From contig NZ_ATUD01000010.1 of the NCBI RefSeq assembly GCF_000420025.1, positions 62,001 to 126,000 on the forward strand: a stretch of DNA of 64,000 nt, written 5' to 3'. The first letter of the stretch is position 1. Each line of letters opens with the position of its first letter. Below, in pieces: positions 1-8,900 of the stretch. Below the pieces are notes generated by a model, which saw only the letters and a list, made by a program, of their open reading frames with translations, was not told where the DNA came from and made no database searches. The translations under genes were made by a program, and so were the position numbers. Origin of the DNA: Patulibacter americanus DSM 16676 (GTDB lineage: Bacteria > Actinomycetota > Thermoleophilia > Solirubrobacterales > Solirubrobacteraceae).

Positions 1-142
1 CAATCGCGCCCCCGCTCTGGGTGGCGCACGCGATCGGCCGCGACGTGCCGGTGAACACCTGCGTGATCGGGTCTGCGGCGTTCGCGGCTGGCGCGAAGGC
101 CAGTGCCGCGAACACGGCCCCGATGATCGGGATCTTCCTCAT
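1..142 (-). CDS. Secreted protein, N-terminal fragment (runs off window)
   Basis: Only the first 47 codons lie inside the window. The reading begins MRKIPIIGAVFAALAF, a short basic start followed by a hydrophobic core, and has an Ala-X-Ala type cleavage site (ANA before AD), so this is a Sec signal peptide. A purine-rich ribosome site (GAGGGGGAG) sits just upstream of the ATG, which supports this start. A TANNNT box (TAGTCT, 221-226 on this strand) about 80 nt upstream is a plausible -10. The mature part is too short to assign a function. Confidence 0.6.
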   Translation of the reverse strand, partial: MRKIPIIGAVFAALAFAPAANAADPITQVFTGTSRPIACATQSGGAI

Positions 143-375
143 GCTGCTCCCCCTCAGGTACCTGGGGTGCCGGGACCGAGGGGGTCACGCGGCACCGTCG
201 CGTGATGAACGCGACGCGCCAGACTAGGCCGTACCGGCGCGTAGGGGTGAGTGTTTTCGCAAGCCTCGGACACCCGTCCAGAAACACGGTGCTACGAGCG
301 CCGCGGCGCCACGTTCAACGGTCGTTCCGGGGCGTGGCGTCTCGCATCGGCCACCGGGCCGGCCTGCGCCCGGCC

Positions 376-1125
376 CTAGGGCGAGAGCAGCTCGCGCAGC
401 TGCGCCCACGACTCCACGATCGCCGCGACCCCGACCTCGCGCAGCGCGTCGATCCGCGCCGCGCGCTCGTCCGGGGCGACGAACTGCAGGTTGCCGACCG
501 TCGGGAATCCGGCGGCGACGGCCGACTGGGCGCCGACGACGGCGTCCTCGATCGCCACGGCCTGGGGGCCGGCGACGCCCAGGGCCTCCCCGGCGAAGAG
601 ATAGACGGCCGGGTCTGGCTTGCTCGTCGGCACCGGGAGGGAGTCCTCGGCGCTGAAGCGGTCCGCGACGGGGAAGAGCTCGTCGAGGCCCGCGGCGGTG
701 AACGACGCGGCCAGGCGGCCCAGCGCGCTCGAGCTGACGACCGTCAGGCGGTAGCGCCCCGCCAGCGCGCGCAGCGGCTCGTGGACAGCCGGGTCGGGGC
801 GCAGCTCGCGACCGAGGTGCGCGGTGACCTCCTCGCGCTCCTGCTGCACGCGGCGCTCGAGCTCGTCCGGGGGCAGGTCGACGCCGTGCTCGGCGGCGAG
901 CGCCAGCGCGGTCGAGCGGAAGTTCCGGCCCTCCGCCGCCCGGCGCAGCTCGTCGACCTCGAACTGCCGGTCGACGCCCAGGTCGTGCAGCAGGCGGTTC
1001 GTGACGACCGTCGACGCCTCGAACGCGAGGCCCTCGGACGGGAAGAGGTTGCCGTCGGCGTCGCAGAGCAGCACCTCGACGGCGGACGCGTCGATCGGCG
1101 CGTAGGAGAGGATCTCGCCCGGCAT
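376..1125 (-). CDS. HAD-superfamily phosphatase (sugar/polyol phosphate type)
   Basis: A 249-residue HAD hydrolase. Motif I is DADGNLF near residue 20, with the nucleophile Asp and the acid/base Asp both present. A TVVSSS stretch supplies the motif II serine, TSKPDP the motif III lysine, and IEDAVVGAQSA the motif IV acid. The helical cap between motifs I and II is of the beta-phosphoglucomutase/phosphatase kind. It starts at an ATG that overlaps the polyol dehydrogenase stop by one base (TGATG), so the two are translationally coupled. Inference: it removes phosphate from a polyol or sugar phosphate handled by the neighbouring dehydrogenase. The substrate is unknown. A GC-rich inverted repeat (356-376) overlaps the stop codon but has no T-tract. 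Confidence 0.85.
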   Translation of the reverse strand: MPGEILSYAPIDASAVEVLLCDADGNLFPSEGLAFEASTVVTNRLLHDLGVDRQFEVDELRRAAEGRNFRSTALALAAEHGVDLPPDELERRVQQEREEVTAHLGRELRPDPAVHEPLRALAGRYRLTVVSSSALGRLAASFTAAGLDELFPVADRFSAEDSLPVPTSKPDPAVYLFAGEALGVAGPQAVAIEDAVVGAQSAVAAGFPTVGNLQFVAPDERAARIDALREVGVAAIVESWAQLRELLSP

Positions 1126-2612
1126 CAGACCCGGGTTCCCGTCCGGTCCAGGGCCTCGGCGAGCGCCTGGCGCGCGCCGACCCGCTGGATGCGCACGAGG
1201 GCGTCCTCGAGCTCCTCCGCGAACGCCTCGTCCTCGCCCAGCGGCCCGAACAGCTCGGGCTCGGCGAGCAGGCCGCGGGGGTCGGTGCCGCCCGCCCGGG
1301 CCAGCGCCTGCAGGCGGTCCGCGGCCGGGTCCTCGACGGGCACGGGCGCGCCGTGCTCGTCGACGCCGCGCAGGTAGCGCAGCCAACCGGCGACGGCCAG
1401 GGTCAGCAGGGGGTGGGCGCCGCCCCGGGCGCGGATCTCGACGATGGAGGACACGATGTGGGACGGAACCTTGACGGATCCGTTGCGGCACAGGCGGGCC
1501 AGGGGGTCCGCAAGCGTGGCGTTGGCCAGGCGGCGCAGCACACTCTCGCGGTAGCGCCCGAGGTCGAGGCCGTCCGGGGGCGGCAGGATCGGCGCGATCT
1601 CGTCGGCCATCATCCGCCGCAGGTAGTCGTGGAACACCTCGTCGGCGACGGCGGCGTCCGTCGTGCGGTGCCCCGCGAGGTAGCCCAGGGGGCCCAGCGC
1701 GCAGTGGCTGCCGTTGAGCATCCGCGTCTTCACGAGCGCGTAGGGGCGGACGTCATCGACGAACCGCACCCCGACGGCGTCGAGCGGCGGCCGGCCGTCG
1801 GAGAACCGGTCCTCGACGACCCACTGCGAGAACGGCTCGGTGATGACGGGCCAGCGGTCGCGGATCCCGAACTGCCGCGCCACCATCGCCCGGTCCTCGT
1901 CCGTGGTCTGGGGGGTGATCCGGTCGACCATCGAGCTCGGGAACGCGCCCTGATCGGCGATCCAGTCCGCCAGCGCCGGGTCGCGCAGGCGGGCGAAGGA
2001 GCAGACGGCCTGGCGGGTCAGCGCGCCGTTATCGGGCGCGTTGTCGCAGGAGAGCACCGTGAAGGGCGGCAGGCCGGCGCGCCGGCGGCGGTCGAACGCC
2101 TCGACGAGGAACCCCAGCGCCGAGCGGGGCTCGGTCGGCGTGGCCAGGTCGGCGACGACGTCGGGGTCGTCCGCGGCGAAGTGGCCCGTGGAGGGATCGA
2201 CCTTGTAGCCGTTGCGCGTGATGGTGAGCGTGACGACGCGGGTGCGGGCGTCGGCCAGCGCGTCGACGACCCCGGCGCGATCCTCCGGGGCGAAGAGGTA
2301 GCGGTTGATGACGCCGACGACGCGCGCCTCGTCGCCGTCCGCGCCGCGGGCGACGACGGTGTAGAGCCCGTCCTGGGCCGCGAGCGCCGTGCGCATCTCG
2401 GGCCGGCGCAGGCCCACGCCGACGAGGCCCCAGGCGTTCGTGATCCCGCGCTCCGCGAGCGCGTCGAAGTACATCGCCTGGTGCGAGCGGTGGAACGAGC
2501 CGACGCTCATGTGGACGACGGACGGCACGAGCGCGTGGCGGTCGTACGTGGGCACGCTGACCTTCCCGGCGTGCCGGGCGAGGGTGCGGTCCGAGAGGCG
2601 GCGCGCGCGCAT
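1125..2612 (-). CDS. Mannitol dehydrogenase family (long-chain polyol) NAD(P)-dependent oxidoreductase
   Basis: A 495-residue protein of the polyol-specific long-chain dehydrogenase family, which interconverts alditols and ketoses (mannitol/fructose, arabinitol/xylulose, or uronate equivalents). The conserved SVGSFHRSHQAMYFD block lies in the N-terminal Rossmann part, TITRNGYKVDP follows, and the catalytic Lys/Asn/His signature VKTRMLNGSHCALGP is intact near the middle. Length is typical for the family. I chose the ATG at 2612; a GTG five codons upstream is the alternative, and neither has a clear ribosome site. It is divergent from the CDP-glycerol transferase gene and coupled to the HAD phosphatase. 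Inference: it supplies or recycles an alditol for a wall polymer. Simple mannitol catabolism is the alternative. Confidence 0.88.
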   Translation of the reverse strand: MRARRLSDRTLARHAGKVSVPTYDRHALVPSVVHMSVGSFHRSHQAMYFDALAERGITNAWGLVGVGLRRPEMRTALAAQDGLYTVVARGADGDEARVVGVINRYLFAPEDRAGVVDALADARTRVVTLTITRNGYKVDPSTGHFAADDPDVVADLATPTEPRSALGFLVEAFDRRRRAGLPPFTVLSCDNAPDNGALTRQAVCSFARLRDPALADWIADQGAFPSSMVDRITPQTTDEDRAMVARQFGIRDRWPVITEPFSQWVVEDRFSDGRPPLDAVGVRFVDDVRPYALVKTRMLNGSHCALGPLGYLAGHRTTDAAVADEVFHDYLRRMMADEIAPILPPPDGLDLGRYRESVLRRLANATLADPLARLCRNGSVKVPSHIVSSIVEIRARGGAHPLLTLAVAGWLRYLRGVDEHGAPVPVEDPAADRLQALARAGGTDPRGLLAEPELFGPLGEDEAFAEELEDALVRIQRVGARQALAEALDRTGTRV

Positions 2613-2659
2613 CAGGCGCCCACGCACGCCGGTGCCCGGTTCGCGATCATGCGGGGCAC

Positions 2660-3745
2660 ATGCGTCTCGTCTACAACGCCTTCGCCGGCCGGTTCGCCGA
2701 CAGCCCCCGCGCCCTGTACGAGGAGCTCGTGCGCCGCGGCGGGGACCACGAGCACGTCTGGCTCGCGGACCCGAAGCACGTCGACGCCTTCCCGGAGGGC
2801 GTGCAGACGGCGATCCTCGACAGCCCGGAGGGCATCGCGGCGCTCGAGGCCTGCGACGCGCTGATCGCCAACACGCACACCGAGGTCGAGTGGGAGAAGA
2901 AGCCGGGGGCCGTCTACCTGCAGACCTGGCACGGGACGCCGCTCAAGCGGATCCACTGGGACGTCCTGTGGGCGCCGGAGGGCCGCCTGGAGCGCCTGCA
3001 GCGCGACGTCGACCGCTGGGACCTGCTCGTCTCGCCCAACGCCGCGTCGACCCCGCTGCTGCGCGGGGCCTTCCGCTACGAGGGCGAGGTCCTCGAGACG
3101 GGCTACCCCCGCAACGACGTCCTGTCCGGTCCCGACAAGGACGCGATCCGCGCCCGGGTGCGCGAGCGGCTCGGCATCGCGGAGGGCACCCGTGCGGTCC
3201 TCTACGCGCCGACCTGGCGCGACGACGTCGTCTTCGCGGGCGGCGACGAGCCGCTCGAGCTGGACCTCGACGTGGAGCGGATGGCGGCGGAGCTCGGCGA
3301 CGACCACTGCCTGCTGCTGCGGCTGCACTACATGCTCACCGGCCGGTTGAAGGCCTTCGGTTCGGACGCGATCAAGGATGTCTCGTTCTACCCGGACATC
3401 AGCGAGCTCTATCTCGCCGCCGACGTCCTGATGACGGACTACTCGTCCACCATGTTCGACTTCGCGGTGACCGCGAAGCCGGAGCTCTTCTTCGTCCCGG
3501 ACCTCGAGACCTACCGGGACACGACGCGCGGCTTCTACTTCGACTTCGAACCCGTGGCGCCCGGCCCGCTGCTGGCGGACACGGACGGTGTGATCGCGGC
3601 GCTGCGCGACCTGCCGGCCGTGACCGCGCAGAACGCCGACCGCTACGCGACGTTCCGGGAGCGTTTCGCCCACCTCGAGGACGGGCACGCGACGGAGCGC
3701 GTGCTGGACCGCCTGCTCAGGACGCAAGGCGACCGACCGGCGTAG
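2660..3745 (+). CDS. CDP-glycerol glycerophosphotransferase family protein (TagB/TagF-like)
   Basis: A 361-residue enzyme of the glycerophosphotransferase family, which transfers glycerol phosphate (or another alditol phosphate) from a CDP-activated donor to a polymer or lipid-linked primer at the inner face of the membrane. Visible family motifs: LQTWHGTPLKR (His91 in the catalytic HGT motif), YAPTWRDD, and the C-terminal nucleotide-binding block with DVSFYPDISELYLAADV and LMTDYSSTMFDF. The protein is shorter than poly-glycerophosphate polymerases, about the size of the catalytic domain alone, which fits a primase-like TagB role. Its last 29 bases overlap the convergent glycerol-1-phosphate dehydrogenase gene. 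In context it is the transferase of a proposed alditol-phosphate polymer cluster. Confidence 0.9.
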   Translation: MRLVYNAFAGRFADSPRALYEELVRRGGDHEHVWLADPKHVDAFPEGVQTAILDSPEGIAALEACDALIANTHTEVEWEKKPGAVYLQTWHGTPLKRIHWDVLWAPEGRLERLQRDVDRWDLLVSPNAASTPLLRGAFRYEGEVLETGYPRNDVLSGPDKDAIRARVRERLGIAEGTRAVLYAPTWRDDVVFAGGDEPLELDLDVERMAAELGDDHCLLLRLHYMLTGRLKAFGSDAIKDVSFYPDISELYLAADVLMTDYSSTMFDFAVTAKPELFFVPDLETYRDTTRGFYFDFEPVAPGPLLADTDGVIAALRDLPAVTAQNADRYATFRERFAHLEDGHATERVLDRLLRTQGDRPA

Positions 3746-4814
3746 CGGGCACGTCGACGAGGGCGCGCTCCACCAGCTCGGCGACGGTGGAGCGCCGCCC
3801 GAACCGCTTGCGGGACAGGATCGTCCAGCGGTCGGGGCGGATCGACGGCGCCGCGAGCACGGCGTCGACGACCTCGTCGTGGGTCAGTCCGAGGTCCGCG
3901 GGACACACGGGCAGGCCGAGCCGGGAGTACAGGCGGCGCAGCGTGTCCAGCAGCGGCGACTCGTGCGCGGCCGCGGTGATCAGGGTGCCGAGCGCCACCT
4001 GCTCGCCGTGCAGCGCGGCCCGGGAGCCGAGCTGGGCGTCGAGGACGTGCGAGATCAGGTGCTCCGCGCCGCTGCAGGGCCGGCTCGTGCCGGCGGCGGC
4101 CATCGCGAGCCCGGAGAGCAGCAACCCCTCGGCGAGCACGCGGTGCGAGGCCGGCGAGCGGACCTCCTCGAGGTCGAGCGCGGGTCGGGCGGCGGCCTCG
4201 GCGATCATCGCCGCGTAGGCGTCGAAGCGGTCGTGGCCGCGCTTGTCGGCCAGCCGCCAGTCGAGGCCGGCGGTGAGGTTCGAGACGAGGTCGCCGACAC
4301 CGGCGAGGATCGTCGGCTGGGGCGCCCCGCCGATGGCGGCGACGTCGACGACGATGCCGGCGGGCATGCGCGCGGCGTGGCTCGCGCGGACGCCGTCGCG
4401 GTCGACGAGGGACGCGACGGGGGACGAGATGCCGTCGTTCGACACGGCCGTCGGCACGCTCACGAAGTCGATGTCCGTGCGGGCCGCGGCGAGCTTGAGG
4501 GTGTCGAGCGCGCGGCCGCCGCCGACGGCGACGGCCACCGTGACCGCCTCCTCGATGATCGTCGCGGCGACGTCGGCCGCCTGGGCCAGCGTGCCCGTCA
4601 GGTCGGGGACGAACCGCACCCGTACGTCGTGGGCGCGCAGGCCGGCCACGACGTGCTCGGCGAGCACGCGGGACGGGCCGGGGCCGCTGCCGACGAGGAC
4701 GTGGTCCAGCTCGAACTCGTGGTCCCGCAGGAGCGGGCCGACCTCGCGCAGGCAGCCGGTGCCGACGTGCAGCAGCCGGGGAATGGCGACCTCGCGGACG
4801 CGGGAGCCGCTCAT
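3717..4814 (-). CDS. egsA: sn-glycerol-1-phosphate dehydrogenase family (iron-type alcohol dehydrogenase fold)
   Basis: A 365-residue protein that reduces dihydroxyacetone phosphate to sn-glycerol-1-phosphate in characterised family members (archaeal G1PDH, bacterial AraM/EgsA). Diagnostic pieces: AVGGGRALDTLKLAA for NAD binding, VPTAVSNDGISSPVASL typical of G1PDH rather than ordinary alcohol dehydrogenases, GDLVSNLTAGLDW carrying the metal-binding Asp, CSGAEHLISHVLD and LHGEQVALGT supplying metal-ligand histidines. It starts four bases inside the stop of the nucleotidyltransferase gene (ATGA), so the two form an operon. Inference: together they make a CDP-activated sn-glycerol-1-phosphate, the enantiomer opposite to that used in classical glycerol teichoic acids. 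Substrate specificity cannot be proven from sequence. Confidence 0.85.
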   Translation of the reverse strand: MSGSRVREVAIPRLLHVGTGCLREVGPLLRDHEFELDHVLVGSGPGPSRVLAEHVVAGLRAHDVRVRFVPDLTGTLAQAADVAATIIEEAVTVAVAVGGGRALDTLKLAAARTDIDFVSVPTAVSNDGISSPVASLVDRDGVRASHAARMPAGIVVDVAAIGGAPQPTILAGVGDLVSNLTAGLDWRLADKRGHDRFDAYAAMIAEAAARPALDLEEVRSPASHRVLAEGLLLSGLAMAAAGTSRPCSGAEHLISHVLDAQLGSRAALHGEQVALGTLITAAAHESPLLDTLRRLYSRLGLPVCPADLGLTHDEVVDAVLAAPSIRPDRWTILSRKRFGRRSTVAELVERALVDVPATPVGRLAS

Positions 4815-5605
4815 CGCGCCGCCAGCTGCTCGGCCGTCCGCAGGTCGGCGTCGTCGTCGATCTCGACCCAGTCCGAGTCCGGGAGGGGCCACACGTGCCA
4901 GGCGACGCCCTCGGCCGCCGTGCGGCCGACCGCGCCCTCGTACCACTCGTTCCGGCTCGCGTGGTGGCCCTCGAAGGTCGCCAGGCGGTCGCGGAACGCG
5001 TGCAGCACCGGGCCGCGGGCGAGCAGGATGCCGATGTACTCGCCGACGGGCGCGTCGATGTCGACCTTGCCGATGCGGTCGAGCGTGCCGTCGGCGCGGC
5101 GGGCGACCTTCATGGACTCGTCCGTCAGGTCGCGGGCGAGGTCGACGGCGAGCAGGCCGTCGGCGGGGCCCGCGGCCGCCGCGCGGAGGAACGCGGTCAC
5201 GTGCGCGGGGGACACGAGCAGGTCGCCGTTCATGACGACGATCGGGCCGTCCTCGGGCAGCTCGCGGATGGCCTTGAGGACGGACCACCAGTTGTTGATC
5301 TCGGCGTAGTCCGGGTTACGGACGATGCCGACGGGCTCGTCGCGCAGGGCGAGCTCGCGCTCGATCGCCTCGCCGGCGTGGCCGACGACGACGCGGACGG
5401 AGGCGACGGCGTCGCCGGCGGCGCGGATCCCCTCGAGCTGGCGGTCCGCGATCGTCCGCCCGTTCACGTCCAGGAGCCACTTCGGGGTGTCGTCCCCGAC
5501 GGTCCCGAGACGGCTCCCGCGCCCGGCCGCCAGCACGACCACATGCACGGGGACGGCACCGGATGGTGCGGCATCAGCGTGAACGTGGGCGAGGGGATCA
5601 GACAT
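4811..5605 (-). CDS. NTP-transferase, phosphocholine/polyol-phosphate cytidylyltransferase-like
   Basis: A 264-residue nucleotidyltransferase. The Rossmann-type signature VVLAAGRGSRLG near residue 25 is followed by TPKWLLDVNG (the lysine contacting the nucleotide), then DRQLEGIRAAG, NPDYAEINNWWSV and the metal-binding VVMNGDLL. The order and the INN-W-S block resemble the LicC-like cytidylyltransferases rather than hexose-1-phosphate thymidylyltransferases. Its likely role is to activate an alcohol phosphate with CTP for the nearby glycerophosphotransferase (inference). The ATG lies 7 nt behind a TAAAGT box with no ribosome site, so the mRNA is probably leaderless. The downstream dehydrogenase overlaps it by four bases. 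Confidence 0.85.
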   Translation of the reverse strand: MSDPLAHVHADAAPSGAVPVHVVVLAAGRGSRLGTVGDDTPKWLLDVNGRTIADRQLEGIRAAGDAVASVRVVVGHAGEAIERELALRDEPVGIVRNPDYAEINNWWSVLKAIRELPEDGPIVVMNGDLLVSPAHVTAFLRAAAAGPADGLLAVDLARDLTDESMKVARRADGTLDRIGKVDIDAPVGEYIGILLARGPVLHAFRDRLATFEGHHASRNEWYEGAVGRTAAEGVAWHVWPLPDSDWVEIDDDADLRTAEQLAAR

Positions 5606-5612
5606 CGGAAAC

Positions 5613-5618
5613 ACTTTA
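5613..5618 (-). promoter_or_regulatory. Leaderless -10 box for the nucleotidyltransferase gene
   Basis: TAAAGT on the minus strand, 7 nt ahead of the ATG at 5605, inside an unusually AT-rich stretch for this DNA. There is no ribosome site in the gap. No clear -35 hexamer. Confidence 0.5.
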
Positions 5619-5862
5619 GTAACAATGCCCGATCCGGCCGGCTGGTATGCCTCCGGGGGTCTAAGACCTGCCCTACGCGGGTACTCCAGCGTGGCGCTTC
5701 GCGCGTCTCGGGGGTCAGAACGGCGTGCCGAGGGGGGACCTCGAGCCGCTCGCGGGGGCTCGCCAAGGCGCTCGCGGGCGCCAGCGCGGCCGGTCAGCCG
5801 CCCCAGCCGCGGATCCCCACCCGCACGCGGCCGTCGTGGCGCCCGCGCGGGCCGGAAGCTGG

Positions 5863-5896
5863 CGCCCGTCCTTGTCCCGGAGGACAAGGACGGGCG
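5863..5896. repeat. Perfect 15-bp inverted repeat, 4-nt loop
   Basis: Arms 5863-5877 and 5882-5896 are perfect reverse complements (left arm CGCCCGTCCTTGTCC) around loop 5878-5881. Read on the minus strand the loop is C(UCCG)G, a stable UNCG-type tetraloop. There is no T-tract on either side. It sits between two divergent genes (starts at 5605 and 5988), an unusual place for a terminator, so an operator, an mRNA-leader hairpin or a stop to antisense transcription are all possible. Confidence 0.75.
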
Positions 5897-5987
5897 TACG
5901 ACCTACGGCTAGGTTGGTCCGGTCGGGGTCGTGGAGGCCCCGGCGCGGCTCGCCCTCACGAGCCGTCGACCCGCCTCGAGGAGTCGC

Positions 5988-8900
5988 ATGATCCCCCGTC
6001 CCCGCGTGCTCGCCGCTCTGCTCGGCGCCGCCTTCCTGGCGGTGGCACCCGCCACCGCCGGCGCCTCGTCGGCCTCCCGGTCCGCCGACGCCTACCGCGC
6101 CGTGAGCGGGACGCCCGCGGCGCGCCACGCGGGCAACCCACGCGAGGTCGATCCGGCGCGCTTCCACGCCTTCACCGTCGACCACGGGGCGCTGCGCAGT
6201 GTCCTCGCCGACGCACCCGCCCCGCGGCCCACCGCGCGTCGCGGCGGCGACGCGCTGACCGTCACGCTGCCGGGGCCGGACGGGCAGGAGGCAAGGTTCG
6301 CGGTGCAGGAGTCCCCGGTGCTCGACGCGGAGCTCGCCGCCGCGCACCCCGAGATCAAGACGTACGCCGGCGTGGGCGTCGACGACCCGACGGCGACCGT
6401 GCGGATGGACCTCACGCCGCTCGGCCTGCACGCCGCCGTCCGCGGCGCCGAGGGCCTCTGGTACGTCGACCCGTACTACCGCGACGACCGCTCCCTCTAC
6501 GTCTCCTACCGCCGCGAGGACCTGGGGGCGAGCGTCCACGGCCCGCTCGTCGAGCCGGAGGACGCGTTCGAGCCCGAGGCGCTCGAGCCGTTCGCCAACG
6601 GCGCCCCGCGCGCGGGCGGCACGGTCACGCAGCACACCTACCGGCTGGCGCTCGTCACCGATCCGACCTACGCCGCGTACTTCGGCGCCGAGAACGTCCT
6701 GGCGGCGAAGGCCACGCTGATGGCACGTGTGAACCAGATCTACAACGACGACGTCGGCGTGCACCTGCAGCTCAGCAACGCCACGCTGCCCGAGGGCGAG
6801 GCGCCGGGCGAGGACCCCAGCGGCGACGCCCTGAACCTCGACACGCCGGCCGAGATGTACGGGCCGAACGGGCCGTGCGGCACCGCTCCCTGCTACACCG
6901 TCGAGGACCCGGAGCAGGTCGCGTGCGACGGCGACGTCCTGAACTCCAACGTCACGGCGATCCCGCAACTCATGCGGGGCGAGCCGTTCGAGATCGGCCA
7001 CATCGCCCTGGGCGCCCCGGGCGGCGGCGTCGCCGAGCTCTCGGCGGTCGGCCTGACGTACAAGGCCGTCGGCTGCACCGGGATCCCGACTCCGGTGGGC
7101 GACTTCTTCGCGGTCGACTACGTCGCCCACGAGATGGGGCACCAGTTCGGCGGCAACCACACCTTCGCCGGGACGGACCGCAACTGCTCTACCGGCAACC
7201 GCAACGACGGCTCCGGCTCGGAGGGCCCCAGCGCGCGGGGCACGTCCGTCGAGCCCGGCTCGGGCAGCTCCGTCATGGCCTACGCCGGCATCTGCGACGC
7301 CGACGACCTGCAGCCCCACTCCGACCCCTACTTCTCGCAGCGGTCGATCGCCGAGATCGTCAACCACACGGTCCGGGAGTACACCGCGCTGCAGGAGTAC
7401 CAGACGGTCTCGTTGCGGTCGTTCGGCGCCGGGGACGCGTTCCGGCTGCGCAACGGCGCGCAGGTGTCCTCGCCCGTCACCTTCGGCACCGGCTACACGG
7501 CGGCGGCGATCCAGGCGGCCCTGGCCGAGATCGCGATCCCGGGCACGGCGGTCACCCCCTACGGCACGGCCGAGACGTTGGGGCCTGAGGGCTTCGGTAT
7601 CGCGTTCGGCGACGACCTCGACCGCCCGCTGATCGAGGTGGAGCCCGCCGACGCCACGACGGACGTCACCGGGTTCGCGGGGGAGACCGTCAAGGGCGGC
7701 ACCCCGACGAACAAGGGCACGTCCGTGGCCACGGGCAACCGCGTCCCGGAGGTGAGCGCGCCGGCCACGGCGACCGTCCCGCTGCAGACCCCCTTCACGC
7801 TGACGGGCTCCGGCACCGACCCCGACGGCGACCGGCTCTCCTACCTGTGGGAGCAGAACGACCCGAACAAGGCGGGCGGCACCTCGCTGGTCAGCAACGC
7901 CAAGGTCACGGGCCCGCTGTTTCGGATCTTCGGCCGACGCGCCGTGGTCAGCGACGCGGACGCCCTGAAGACGCCGTCCCCGGGCGGGAACGTGGCCTCC
8001 GCCGACCCGTCGCGCACCTTCCCCGACATGGCGCAGATCCTCGCGGGCAACACGAACGCCGCCTCGGGCACGTGCCCCGCCGCCGCGGCCACGGAGGCGG
8101 ACGACCCGCCCGTCGCCCCCGACACGGTCGAGTGCTTCGCCGAGTTCCTGCCGACCTCCGCGTACCTGGGCAACACGGGCGTGGCACGGCTCATGCATTT
8201 CCGCCTGACCGCGCGCGACGCCCGGATCGGGGGAGGGGGCACCGGCTCGGCCGACACGGCCGTCCGCATCGACCCGACGGCCGGCCCGTTCCTCGTGACC
8301 TCGCAGGCGACGCCGTCGTCCGCCGCCGCGGGCGGTCCGCTCGCCGTCACCTGGAACCGGGCCAACACGGACAACGCGACGACGAACGTCCAGAACGTCC
8401 GGATCCTGCTGTCCACGGACGGCGGCACGACGTTCCCCACGGTGCTCGCGACCTCGACCCCGAACGACGACGCCGAGACGGTCACGCTGCCCGCGGGCAC
8501 GGAGACGAGCGCCGCGCGGATCAAGGTCGAGGCCGTCGGCGGCGTCTTCTTCGACGTCACGGACGCGCCGCTGACGATCACCGCTCCGGCGGCGCCCGGG
8601 ACGGAGCCGCCGACGCCGACCACGCCGACGCCCGCCACGCCGACGCCGGACACGCCCGCCCCGACCGCCCCGACCCCGACGAGCCCCGCCCCGACCACGC
8701 CGACGCCGGTTCCCGCCCCGCCGACGCCGACCCCCACGACGGCCACCCTGCGGCCGAGCCTCTCGGGGCTCGCGTCCCGCGTGCCGCTGGCGTCGACGGG
8801 GCGCGTGCCGGTCCGCGTGCGCTGCGTGGTCGTCGGGTCCGGCGCGGCCCCGGGACGGTGCACGGGCAGCGTCCGGATCACGACGCGCATCGGGCGGCGC

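Larger units (their letters stand above)
5606..5987. other. Divergent intergenic region (382 nt)
   Basis: No credible gene. It holds the -10 box at 5613-5618 for the leftward gene, the perfect hairpin at 5863-5896 and the ribosome site (GAGGAG, 5978-5983) of the rightward metalloprotease gene. I see nothing else I can name. Confidence 0.7.

Noticed and set aside
1126-1491. Longer N-terminus for the HAD phosphatase
   Set aside because: The upstream frame is Arg/Pro-rich and antiparallel to nothing conserved; the ATG at 1125 gives the normal HAD start and TGATG coupling.
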